Origin: Alphaproteobacteria bacterium | Lineage (GTDB): Bacteria; Pseudomonadota; Alphaproteobacteria; ATCC43930; CGMCC-115725 | DNA length: 32,855 nucleotides | Assembly: GCA_030041385.1 (NCBI GenBank) | Contig: JASHNY010000116.1 | Coordinates: 1 to 32,855 of the forward strand | Direction of reading: 5' to 3' | Translations under genes and position numbers: made by a program | The notes under the pieces: model-generated | What the model saw: the letters and a program-made list of their open reading frames with translations, nothing else | Told to the model about the DNA's origin: nothing | The model's database searches: none | Shown: piece by piece, positions 26,685 to 32,855 of the stretch | Numbering within the stretch: position 1 is the stretch's first letter | How the letters are laid out: the number at the start of each line of letters is the position of its first letter

Positions 26685-28010
26685 ATGGACGGCAATAATA
26701 CCAAACCGGCCGCGTCGAATGCGACGATGACCCTGACCGATAACTCGACCGGAAGGTCCATCGAATTGCCGGTCATTCCGGGCTCGGTCGGCCCTAAAGT
26801 CATCGATGTCCGCAGCCTCTACGCGAAGACCGGCTACTTCACCTACGATCCTGGGTTCATGGCAACCGCCGCCTGCCGTTCGAGCATCACCTATATCGAC
26901 GGCGACCAGGGCATCTTGATGTACCGCGGCTACCCGATCGAGGAACTGGCTGAAAAGAGCAACTTTCTCGAAGTCGCCTATCTTCTTCTCAACGGTGAAT
27001 TGCCGAACCCGACGCAGCGCGACCAGTTCGTCAGCGACATCACGCACCACACCATGGTGCACGAGCAGATCACCAGCTTTTTCCGTGGCTTCCGGCGCGA
27101 TGCTCACCCGATGGCGGTGCTCTGCGGCGTGGTCGGCGCGCTCTCCGCGTTCTATCACGACTCGACCGACATCAACGACCCGTACCAGCGGATGGTTGCA
27201 TCCCATCGGCTAATCGCCAAGCTCCCGACGATCGGCGCCATGGCCTACAAATATTCGCTCGGCCAGCCCTTTATGTACCCGAAGAATTCTCTCGGCTATG
27301 CCGAAAACTTTCTCCATATGACCTTTGGCGTTCCCTGTGAAGAATACAAGGTCAACCCCGTTTTGGCACGGGCGATGGACCGTATTTTCATCCTTCACGC
27401 CGACCACGAACAGAACGCCTCGACCGCGACGGTACGCAACGCCGGGTCGAGCGGCGCCAACCCGTTTGCCTGTATCGCCGCCGGAATCGCCTCGCTGTGG
27501 GGTCCGGCGCATGGCGGCGCCAACGAGGCGGTGCTAAAGATGCTCGCGCGCATCGGCGACAAGAAAAACATCCCCGAATTCATCAGTCATGTAAAAAACA
27601 AGAACGAACACGAAATCCAGTTTGGCTTTGGCCATCGCGTTTACAAGAATTATGATCCTCGCGCCCGCGTGCTACGCGAAAGTTGTCACCAGGTCCTCGA
27701 CGAGCTTGGCATCAAGGATGATCCATTGCTTGACCTGGCGATGGAACTGGAAAAAATCTCATTGAACGACGAATATTTCATCACCCGGAAATTGTATCCG
27801 AACGTCGATTTTTATTCGGGCATCATCCTGAAGGCGATGGGTTTCCCGACCTCGATGTTCACCGTCCTGTTCGCCATCGCCCGCACGGTCGGGTGGATCG
27901 CGCAGTGGACCGAGATGATCGAAGATCCCGACACCAAGATCGGCCGGCCGCGCCAGTTGTTTACCGGCGCCACCGAACGCCACTACGTGCCGATCAACCA
28001 GCGGCATTGA
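26685..28010 (+). CDS. gltA: Citrate synthase (type II)
   Basis: Condenses acetyl-CoA with oxaloacetate, the entry step of the TCA cycle. With ATG 26685, preceded by GAGGTG, the protein has 441 residues, normal for the hexameric type II enzymes of Gram-negative bacteria. Active-site residues are H276 in [10 protein letters not shown]317 in [14 protein letters not shown] and D375 in NVDFYSG (E. coli H264, H305, D362); [11 protein letters not shown] (238-248) is also family-typical. An upstream in-frame start (26634) would run through the predicted promoter and is rejected. The gene uses GAA, TTT, TAT, GTT and AAA codons noticeably more than its neighbours, judged by eye. It has its own promoter and is followed by a hairpin at 28040. 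Confidence 0.98.
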   Translation: MDGNNTKPAASNATMTLTDNSTGRSIELPVIPGSVGPKVIDVRSLYAKTGYFTYDPGFMATAACRSSITYIDGDQGILMYRGYPIEELAEKSNFLEVAYLLLNGELPNPTQRDQFVSDITHHTMVHEQITSFFRGFRRDAHPMAVLCGVVGALSAFYHDSTDINDPYQRMVASHRLIAKLPTIGAMAYKYSLGQPFMYPKNSLGYAENFLHMTFGVPCEEYKVNPVLARAMDRIFILHADHEQNASTATVRNAGSSGANPFACIAAGIASLWGPAHGGANEAVLKMLARIGDKKNIPEFISHVKNKNEHEIQFGFGHRVYKNYDPRARVLRESCHQVLDELGIKDDPLLDLAMELEKISLNDEYFITRKLYPNVDFYSGIILKAMGFPTSMFTVLFAIARTVGWIAQWTEMIEDPDTKIGRPRQLFTGATERHYVPINQRH

Positions 28011-28039
28011 CGAGACGGCGGCGCGTCCTCCGCCCTCTT

Positions 28040-28069
28040 CGGCAAGTCGGGCCCAACACCGGCTTGCCG
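28040..28069 (+). terminator. Strong hairpin downstream of gltA
   Basis: CGGCAAG-T-CGG (28040-28050) pairs with CCG-G-CTTGCCG (28059-28069): eleven pairs including one G-U, with an eight-base loop, 30 bases after the gltA stop. There is no T-run. It sits between convergent gltA and gloA and could end transcription from either side. Confidence 0.55.
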
Positions 28070-28104
28070 CATCAGCGCATGGTTCTGTTGGATTGAAGCG
28101 TTCC

Positions 28105-28143
28105 TGTTTCCCGCTTCCGCCGGATCAAGTCCGGGCATGACGA
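28105..28143. repeat. Dispersed-repeat remnant with CCGGA-TCAAG-TCCGG palindrome
   Basis: CCGGA (28120-28124), loop TCAAG, TCCGG (28130-28134), followed by GCATGACG. The sequence GCCGGATCAAGTCCGGGCAT is like a widespread alphaproteobacterial intergenic palindrome. It lies between convergent gltA and gloA; nothing else is seen in 28070-28212. Confidence 0.45.
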
Positions 28144-28212
28144 AGGGTGAAGGTGCTTCAACATGAACGGACCATGCGCGGCGGCGCCGCAGAAGGGCGC
28201 GCCCGGCCGTGG

Positions 28213-28623
28213 CTATTTTCGCTCGACCAGCTCGATCTTGTAGCCATCCGGGTCCTCGATGAACGCGATGACCGAGCCGCCATGCGCCATCGGCCCGGCC
28301 GGGCGCGGAATTTTGACCCCCGCCGCGGCGAGGCGCTCGCAGGTCTTGTAGACGTCGGGCACGCCGATCGCGAGATGGCCGAAGCCGCTGCCGAGCGTAT
28401 AGGGTTCGGCCTGGCCCCAGTTGTGGGTCAATTCGACGACCGTGTTGTGCTCCTCGTCGCCATAGCCGACGAACGCCAGGGTGAACTTGCCGGTCGGGTA
28501 GTCGCGCTTGCGGATCAGGTTCATGCCGAGTTCTTCGGTGTAGAACTTGAGCGATTTGTCGAGGTCCTTGACCCGGATCATCGCGTGCAGAAGGCGATAA
28601 TGGGCGGTATCAACTGCTGCCAT
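28213..28623 (-). CDS. gloA: Lactoylglutathione lyase (glyoxalase I)
   Basis: Converts the hemithioacetal of methylglyoxal and glutathione to S-lactoylglutathione, the first step of methylglyoxal detoxification. The 136-residue protein has the paired beta-alpha-beta-beta-beta modules of the family and all four metal ligands: H13, E64 in VVELTHNWG, H83 in GFGHLAIGV and E131 in GYKIELVE, matching E. coli GloA H5, E56, H74 and E122 in spacing. The lack of the long inserts of zinc-type enzymes fits the Ni2+ type. Its ribosome-binding site AGGAG lies within the last bases of lpxB, whose stop is only five bases before the ATG, so it is read as the last gene of the lpx transcript. Confidence 0.95.
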   Translation of the reverse strand: MAAVDTAHYRLLHAMIRVKDLDKSLKFYTEELGMNLIRKRDYPTGKFTLAFVGYGDEEHNTVVELTHNWGQAEPYTLGSGFGHLAIGVPDVYKTCERLAAAGVKIPRPAGPMAHGGSVIAFIEDPDGYKIELVERK

Positions 28624-28628
28624 TGAGT

Positions 28629-29822
28629 CTACTCCTGTTGCTGCCGGCGGGCGGCGATGATCGCGAGAATGCGGTCGGCGGCGTTGAGGCTCGGCGACGG
28701 GCCGCCGGCACCGAGGCGCCGCATCGCCTCATCATACGAGCTGAGGTGCTCGGCGCGAACCCGTTCGTCCCGGATCAGCTCGGCGACCGCGGCGGCGAGG
28801 TTCCGCGGCGTGCAACGCTCGCGCAGGTACTCGCCGACAACCGGGCGGTCGAGGATCAGGTTGACCAGGTTTACCTGCCGCACCTTCAGCACGCGGTCGA
28901 GCAACGCCTCGGTCAGCGGGTTGAGGCGATAGGCGACGACCATCGGCAGCCGGGCCAGCGCCAATTCCAGGGCCACCGAGCCCGAGGCCGCCAATGCCGC
29001 CCGGCTCGCGGCAAAGGCGTCGTATTTGGGCTGAACCCCGCGCAGCACGATCGGGCGACCCGGCCAGTCCCGCACCCCGGCGGCGACCGCCCCGGCCACG
29101 GTCTCGACCGTCGGCACGACGACCCGGTGCGACCCGACCATCCCCTCCAGCAGCCGCAAGGCGGAGCCGAAGACCGGCATCAGGCGGCTGACCTCGCCGC
29201 CGCGGCTGCCGGGCAACACGCATACCACCAGCTCCTCTGCGGCGATCCCGTGCGCGGCGCGAAAGCGCGCGCCGTCCCCGTTGCCGGCACCGCTTTCGAT
29301 GACCGGATGGCCGACGCAGGTGCTGGCGAGGCCGACGCGCTCGAAATACGGCGGCTCGAACGGCAACAGGGTCAGCAGGTGGTCGTACCAGCGTGCCATG
29401 CGCCGCGCGCGCCCGGCGCGCCAGGCCCACACCATCGGCGCGACGTAATGGATCAACGGCAAGGTTTCGCCGGCGCGGCGCAGCCGCTGCGCGATCCGCC
29501 AGCTGAAGCCCGAACTGTCGATCGTGACCACGGCGTCGGGCCGCAACCGGCGGATCTCCGCGACCGTCTCGCGCACTCGGCGAAAGATCAGCGGCGCCCT
29601 GGGCAGCACCTCGGCGACGCCGGCCACCGCAAGGTCGGCCAGCGGCACCAGGCTGTCGAGCCCCTGCTCCGCCATGCGCTCGCCGCCGATCCCGGCGATG
29701 CGCACGCGCCCGTCGGTACGCCGGCGCAACGCGGCGATCAGCGCCCCGCCGATCGCATCGCCCGAAGGCTCGCCGGCAACGATGAAGATCAGCGGCGCCG
29801 GCGCGGCGCCCGCTGCACTCAT
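28629..29822 (-). CDS. lpxB: Lipid-A-disaccharide synthase
   Basis: GT19 glycosyltransferase that joins lipid X and UDP-2,3-diacylglucosamine into the tetra-acyl disaccharide-1-phosphate at the inner membrane face. Starting at ATG 29822 (MSAAGAAPAPLIFIVAGEPSGD) gives 397 residues; the open frame extends 17 codons upstream into lpxI but without family similarity. Signatures are AGEPSGD (16-22), GIGGERM, HYVAPMVWAW, CVGHPV, LPGSRGGE and the acceptor segment ASGSVALELAL. It starts ten bases after the lpxI stop and precedes gloA directly, completing the lpxD-fabZ-lpxA-lpxI-lpxB series. Confidence 0.97.
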   Translation of the reverse strand: MSAAGAAPAPLIFIVAGEPSGDAIGGALIAALRRRTDGRVRIAGIGGERMAEQGLDSLVPLADLAVAGVAEVLPRAPLIFRRVRETVAEIRRLRPDAVVTIDSSGFSWRIAQRLRRAGETLPLIHYVAPMVWAWRAGRARRMARWYDHLLTLLPFEPPYFERVGLASTCVGHPVIESGAGNGDGARFRAAHGIAAEELVVCVLPGSRGGEVSRLMPVFGSALRLLEGMVGSHRVVVPTVETVAGAVAAGVRDWPGRPIVLRGVQPKYDAFAASRAALAASGSVALELALARLPMVVAYRLNPLTEALLDRVLKVRQVNLVNLILDRPVVGEYLRERCTPRNLAAAVAELIRDERVRAEHLSSYDEAMRRLGAGGPSPSLNAADRILAIIAARRQQQE

Positions 29823-29832
29823 GCCCGAACGG

Positions 29833-30690
29833 TCACGGCGAGCGCACGCCGACGACGAACAGCCCGGCGGCATCGGCGGCTCGGGCGACCGCGTCGCGAT
29901 CGAGCAGCAATGTCGCGCCGGCCTCGGCGGCGATCCCGCGCAATCCCGACTCGGCGGCGACGGTTACAGTCTGCGGTCCGATCACCGGGCGGTCGACCCG
30001 CCGCTCCTGACCCGGCTTCTCGCCCTTGACCAGCACACCGCCCGGTCCGTCCCGGCGCAATTGGGCGCAGCGCCGCACCAGCGCGTCGGTGCCTTCGATC
30101 GCCTCGATGCCGAGCACCATCCCCTGCTGGACGACGACCGCCTGCCCGATATCGAGCGCGCCGATGGCGCGGATGATGCGGAACCCGTATTCGATATCGG
30201 CGAACGCGGCTTCGTCGGGGTGAAGGGCGCCGACCGGACCGTCAGGCATCGTGGCCGCTTCGCCAAGCAGCGTGTCGGCGCCGACGACCCGGAACCCCTC
30301 GCGCTCGATCTCCTTGATCGCGGCCGACAGCAGCCCGTCGTCGCCGAGCGCCCGAAACCCGATCCGGGCAAAAAACCGGGCCGCCCGCCAATCGGGCCGC
30401 AGCGAGGCCAGCGACGGGCGGCGCACCCCGCCCGCCAGCACCAGTTCCTCCACCCTCGCGCCATGCAGCAGTTCCAGCGCAGTCGCGGCGGCGCCGAGCC
30501 GGCACCAGGCATGCGGCACGCCGCGAACCGTCTCCGCGGTGGCTTCGCCGTCAATGGCGAGAACGAACACGTCGCGGCCGGTGTTGCGGCAGTGCTCGAT
30601 CAGGCGGCGCGGCAGCGCGCCACTGCCGGCGACGATGCCCAAAGGGCTGTCAGGTCCGGCTTCCGGCCGATGGCGGGAGCTACCCGTCAT
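29833..30690 (-). CDS. lpxI: UDP-2,3-diacylglucosamine pyrophosphatase LpxI (DUF1009)
   Basis: Hydrolyses UDP-2,3-diacylglucosamine to lipid X and UMP, the step done by LpxH in E. coli. LpxI is the unrelated alphaproteobacterial replacement, first studied in Caulobacter. From ATG 30690 (MTGSSRHRPE) it has 285 residues, the usual size. The N-terminal domain opens with LGIVAGSGALPRRL (17-30); the C-terminal DUF1009 domain has VVVQQGMVLGIEAIEGTD and VKGEKPGQERRVDRPVIG, which holds the conserved Lys and Asp residues of the active site. The start overlaps the end of lpxA by eleven bases, suggesting coupled translation. Upstream codons of the open frame are antisense-like and rejected. Confidence 0.94.
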   Translation of the reverse strand: MTGSSRHRPEAGPDSPLGIVAGSGALPRRLIEHCRNTGRDVFVLAIDGEATAETVRGVPHAWCRLGAAATALELLHGARVEELVLAGGVRRPSLASLRPDWRAARFFARIGFRALGDDGLLSAAIKEIEREGFRVVGADTLLGEAATMPDGPVGALHPDEAAFADIEYGFRIIRAIGALDIGQAVVVQQGMVLGIEAIEGTDALVRRCAQLRRDGPGGVLVKGEKPGQERRVDRPVIGPQTVTVAAESGLRGIAAEAGATLLLDRDAVARAADAAGLFVVGVRSP

Positions 30691-31480
30691 TCGCCCCTTT
30701 CGGCTGGCAGATGGCCCGGCTCGAATCGGCGCGGATGAAGGCGATGATGTCGTCGACCGGCGGGATCCCGCCAAACCGCGCGGCGGCCTCGTTGACCCGG
30801 TCGTTGAAGGTGCCGCCGTTCGAGAACAGGAATTGATAGGCGCTGCGCAGCCCCTGAATATCCTCGCGGCTGAACCCGTTGCGCTGCATACCGATGATGT
30901 TCAGGCCGTTAAGCCGCGCGCGGTCGCCGATCACCTGGCCGTAGGGGATCACATCGCGCTCGACCCCCGACATCCCGCCGATCATCGCGTAGCGGCCGAT
31001 ACGGACGAATTGGTGTACTGCGCTGAGCCCGCCCAGCACGGCGTGGTCCTCGACGACGACGTGGCCGGCGAGGGTGGCGTTGTTGGCCATCACCACATGG
31101 TCGCCGATCTGGCAGTCATGGGCGATGTGCACCCCGATCATGAACAGGCAATCGTCGCCGACGCGGGTGATCATGCCGCCGCCGCTGGTACCGGGGTTCA
31201 TCGTTACGTATTCGCGGATCGTGTTGTTGCGTCCGATCACCAGCGTCGATTCCTCGCCGCGGTATTTCAAGTCCTGCGGCTCGAACCCGATCGAGGCGAA
31301 CGGGAAAAGCCGGGTCTTCTCGCCGATCGTGGTGCGCCCGTCGATGACGACATGGGATTTGAGCGTCACTCCGGCGCCGAGAATGACGTTTTCGCCGACG
31401 ACGCAGTAGGGGCCGATCACGACGCTGTCGGCCAGCGTGGCGCCCGGCGCGACGATCGCGGTGGGGTGAATCTGCGGCAT
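30680..31480 (-). CDS. lpxA: Acyl-ACP--UDP-N-acetylglucosamine O-acyltransferase
   Basis: First enzyme of lipid A synthesis, moving a 3-hydroxyacyl chain from ACP to the 3-OH of UDP-GlcNAc. The 266-residue protein is a left-handed beta-helix of hexapeptide repeats (about 5-190, for example IHPTAIVAPGATLADSVVIG) followed by a helical C-terminal domain. The catalytic His is H121 in VHIAHDC (E. coli H125). IREYVTMNPGT and VHQFVRIGRYAMIGG are typical. It lies 11 bases after the fabZ stop and overlaps lpxI. Confidence 0.98.
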   Translation of the reverse strand: MPQIHPTAIVAPGATLADSVVIGPYCVVGENVILGAGVTLKSHVVIDGRTTIGEKTRLFPFASIGFEPQDLKYRGEESTLVIGRNNTIREYVTMNPGTSGGGMITRVGDDCLFMIGVHIAHDCQIGDHVVMANNATLAGHVVVEDHAVLGGLSAVHQFVRIGRYAMIGGMSGVERDVIPYGQVIGDRARLNGLNIIGMQRNGFSREDIQGLRSAYQFLFSNGGTFNDRVNEAAARFGGIPPVDDIIAFIRADSSRAICQPKGANDG

Positions 31481-31491
31481 CCGCGGCGGGC

Positions 31492-31962
31492 CTAGTCGTC
31501 GAGGATCATCGCGGCGAACACGGCCTCCGCGACGAGCTGGCCGCGCACCTCGGCCCGCCCCTCGAACTTCCAGACGTTGCGCCGGTTGCGCTGCTTGGTG
31601 ACGTGAACCACAAGGCGATCGCCGGGCACCACCGGGCGGCGAAAACGGGCCTCGTCGATGCTCATGAAATAGACGAGCTTGCCTTCCGCCTCCCGGCCGA
31701 GCGTGTGCACGACCAGCACGGCCGCGGTTTGCGCCATCGCCTCGACGATCAGCACGCCGGGCATCACCGGCCGCGCCGGAAAGTGACCCTTGAAGTAATA
31801 CTCATCGATCGAAACGTCCTTGATGCCGGTGGCCCGCTCGTTCGCCACCGCATCGATCACCTTGTCGACCATCAGAAACGGGTGGCGATGCGGGATCATT
31901 TCCATGACCCGGTCGCGATCGATCTCGACCCCAGAGGAAACGACACCCGCCGGATCGGTCAT
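31492..31962 (-). CDS. fabZ: 3-hydroxyacyl-[acyl-carrier-protein] dehydratase FabZ
   Basis: Hot-dog-fold dehydratase that removes water from 3-hydroxyacyl-ACP in fatty acid elongation, using the same 3-hydroxyacyl pool as LpxA and LpxD. The 156-residue product begins at ATG 31962, which overlaps the lpxD stop by four bases (ATGA); the open frame runs upstream through lpxD but in the wrong frame for it. The catalytic pair is H60 in [15 protein letters not shown] and E74 in [18 protein letters not shown] (25-33) is the family opening. Confidence 0.97.
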   Translation of the reverse strand: MTDPAGVVSSGVEIDRDRVMEMIPHRHPFLMVDKVIDAVANERATGIKDVSIDEYYFKGHFPARPVMPGVLIVEAMAQTAAVLVVHTLGREAEGKLVYFMSIDEARFRRPVVPGDRLVVHVTKQRNRRNVWKFEGRAEVRGQLVAEAVFAAMILDD

Positions 31963-32855
31963 CGCTCGTCCTTCTTCCCGGCGAGACGCCGCAATATGAC
32001 GCTTTGCCTCAACCACATCGAGAACGGCACCGCAGGAGAGCCGCCGACGCTCTCCCCGGCCGCGACATCGCGGGTGACGCCCGACTGCGCCGCAATGCGC
32101 GCGCGGTCGCCGATCCGCAGATGGCCGATAAACCCGGCCTGCCCGCCCGCCATGACAAAGTCTCCGAGGCTGGTGCTGCCAGAGACACCGACCTGGCCGG
32201 TCAATATGCAACCCCGCCCGATCGTCACATTGTGGCCGATCTGGACGAGATTATCGATCATCGTTCCCGGCCCGATCACGGTGTCGTGACCCGAGCCGCG
32301 GTCGATCGTCGTGTTCGCGCCGATATCGACATCATCGCCGATAATGACCCGGCCGATCTGCGGAATCTTGACCGGCCGCACCGGGTCCGGGGCAAAGCCG
32401 AAACCCGCCTGGCCGATCCGTACCCCCGGGTGCAGCACGACCCGCGACCCGACGAGGCAATGGCTCAGCGTGACGTTCGCCGCGATCCGGCAATCGTCGC
32501 CAAGCTCGACGCAGGCGCCGATGACCGTGCTGGCGCCGACCCGGCAGCGAGCGCCGAGCCGCACACCGGCACCGATCACGACGTGGGCGCCGATCTCGCA
32601 ATCCTCCGGGATCACCGCCGAAGGGTCGATGATCGCCGATGCCGCCCGCCCCGGGATTACCGGCGGCTCGGGATAAAACGCCTGCGCGGCGCGGGCGAAG
32701 GCCTTGTAGGGTTCGGCCGCAATCAGCACGGCCATGCCCTTGGGCGCACGGCCCGAGAGCTCGGCAGAAACAAAGACGGCGCCGGCGCGGGAGCGCTCGA
32801 AAGCGCCGACATATCTGCGATTGTCGAGAAAGGCGATATCGTCGGGGCCGGCGGT
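31959..32855 (-). CDS. lpxD: UDP-3-O-acylglucosamine N-acyltransferase LpxD (5' end beyond the window)
   Basis: Adds the N-linked 3-hydroxyacyl chain in lipid A synthesis. The frame is open to the window edge, and the first visible residues ([18 protein letters not shown]) belong to the family's N-terminal uridine-binding domain, so the start is outside; the internal ATG at 32735 is not the start. 298 residues are visible: the end of the N-domain, a hexapeptide left-handed beta-helix with [10 protein letters not shown], and [14 protein letters not shown], which holds the catalytic His (E. coli H239). A short C-terminal helical tail follows. It overlaps fabZ by four bases and is the first visible gene of the cluster. 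Confidence 0.97.
   Translation of the reverse strand, partial: TAGPDDIAFLDNRRYVGAFERSRAGAVFVSAELSGRAPKGMAVLIAAEPYKAFARAAQAFYPEPPVIPGRAASAIIDPSAVIPEDCEIGAHVVIGAGVRLGARCRVGASTVIGACVELGDDCRIAANVTLSHCLVGSRVVLHPGVRIGQAGFGFAPDPVRPVKIPQIGRVIIGDDVDIGANTTIDRGSGHDTVIGPGTMIDNLVQIGHNVTIGRGCILTGQVGVSGSTSLGDFVMAGGQAGFIGHLRIGDRARIAAQSGVTRDVAAGESVGGSPAVPFSMWLRQSVILRRLAGKKDER

Noticed and set aside
28623-30029. A 468-codon open frame on the plus strand opposite lpxB and lpxI
   Set aside because: Both minus-strand genes are certain from their motifs; the plus-strand translation is a shadow.

Overview
The window is a gene-dense, GC-rich chromosomal segment that looks alphaproteobacterial, probably Rhodospirillales-like. 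The evidence is gene content and order: DUF4167 beside prfA-prmC, DUF1674 (SDHAF4-like) divergent from rsmB, an LpxI-type pyrophosphatase in the lpx cluster, and a lexA promoter carrying the direct-repeat GAAC-N7-GAAC SOS box used in this class. No rRNA, complete tRNA, insertion sequence, phage gene or CRISPR array was seen.

Layout. 1-682: a possible gene tail, then a small thiamine-diphosphate enzyme subunit (+). 692-7268: clpB, a DUF4167 gene, prmC, prfA and hisS, all on the minus strand; hisS-prfA-prmC are tightly packed, and clpB has its own candidate heat-shock promoter. 7439-13200: purH, a WecA/MraY-type glycosyltransferase, a heparinase II/III-family protein and an RsmB-type methyltransferase (minus), with the tiny DUF1674 gene divergent (13358-13528, +). 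13553-22316: a more variable stretch with an orphan family-5 substrate-binding protein, an M20 peptidase, a secreted paraoxonase-like beta-propeller, a DUF2892 membrane protein, a class A penicillin-binding protein, a two-repeat NIPSNAP protein and a nucleoside hydrolase. 22475-28010 (+): lexA, an acyl-CoA ligase (DmdB-like), gltX and gltA. 28213-32855 (minus): the lipid A cluster lpxD(partial)-fabZ-lpxA-lpxI-lpxB, followed at once by gloA.

How the genes work together. hisS, prfA and prmC serve translation; PrmC methylates the GGQ glutamine of RF1, its immediate neighbour. fabZ supplies acyl chains and lpxD/lpxA/lpxI/lpxB build the lipid A disaccharide; with the class A PBP and the polyprenyl-phosphate transferase they serve the cell envelope. 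gltA feeds the TCA cycle, and the DUF1674 protein probably helps succinate dehydrogenase assembly.

No gap between genes exceeds 300 bases. The gaps hold promoters, several strong hairpins, degenerate palindromic repeats, a 26-bp tandem duplication and a possible tRNA 3'-end fragment. I found no convincing undescribed multi-gene system: this is mostly core chromosome, and the findings are small-scale. GC and codon-use statements are by eye.
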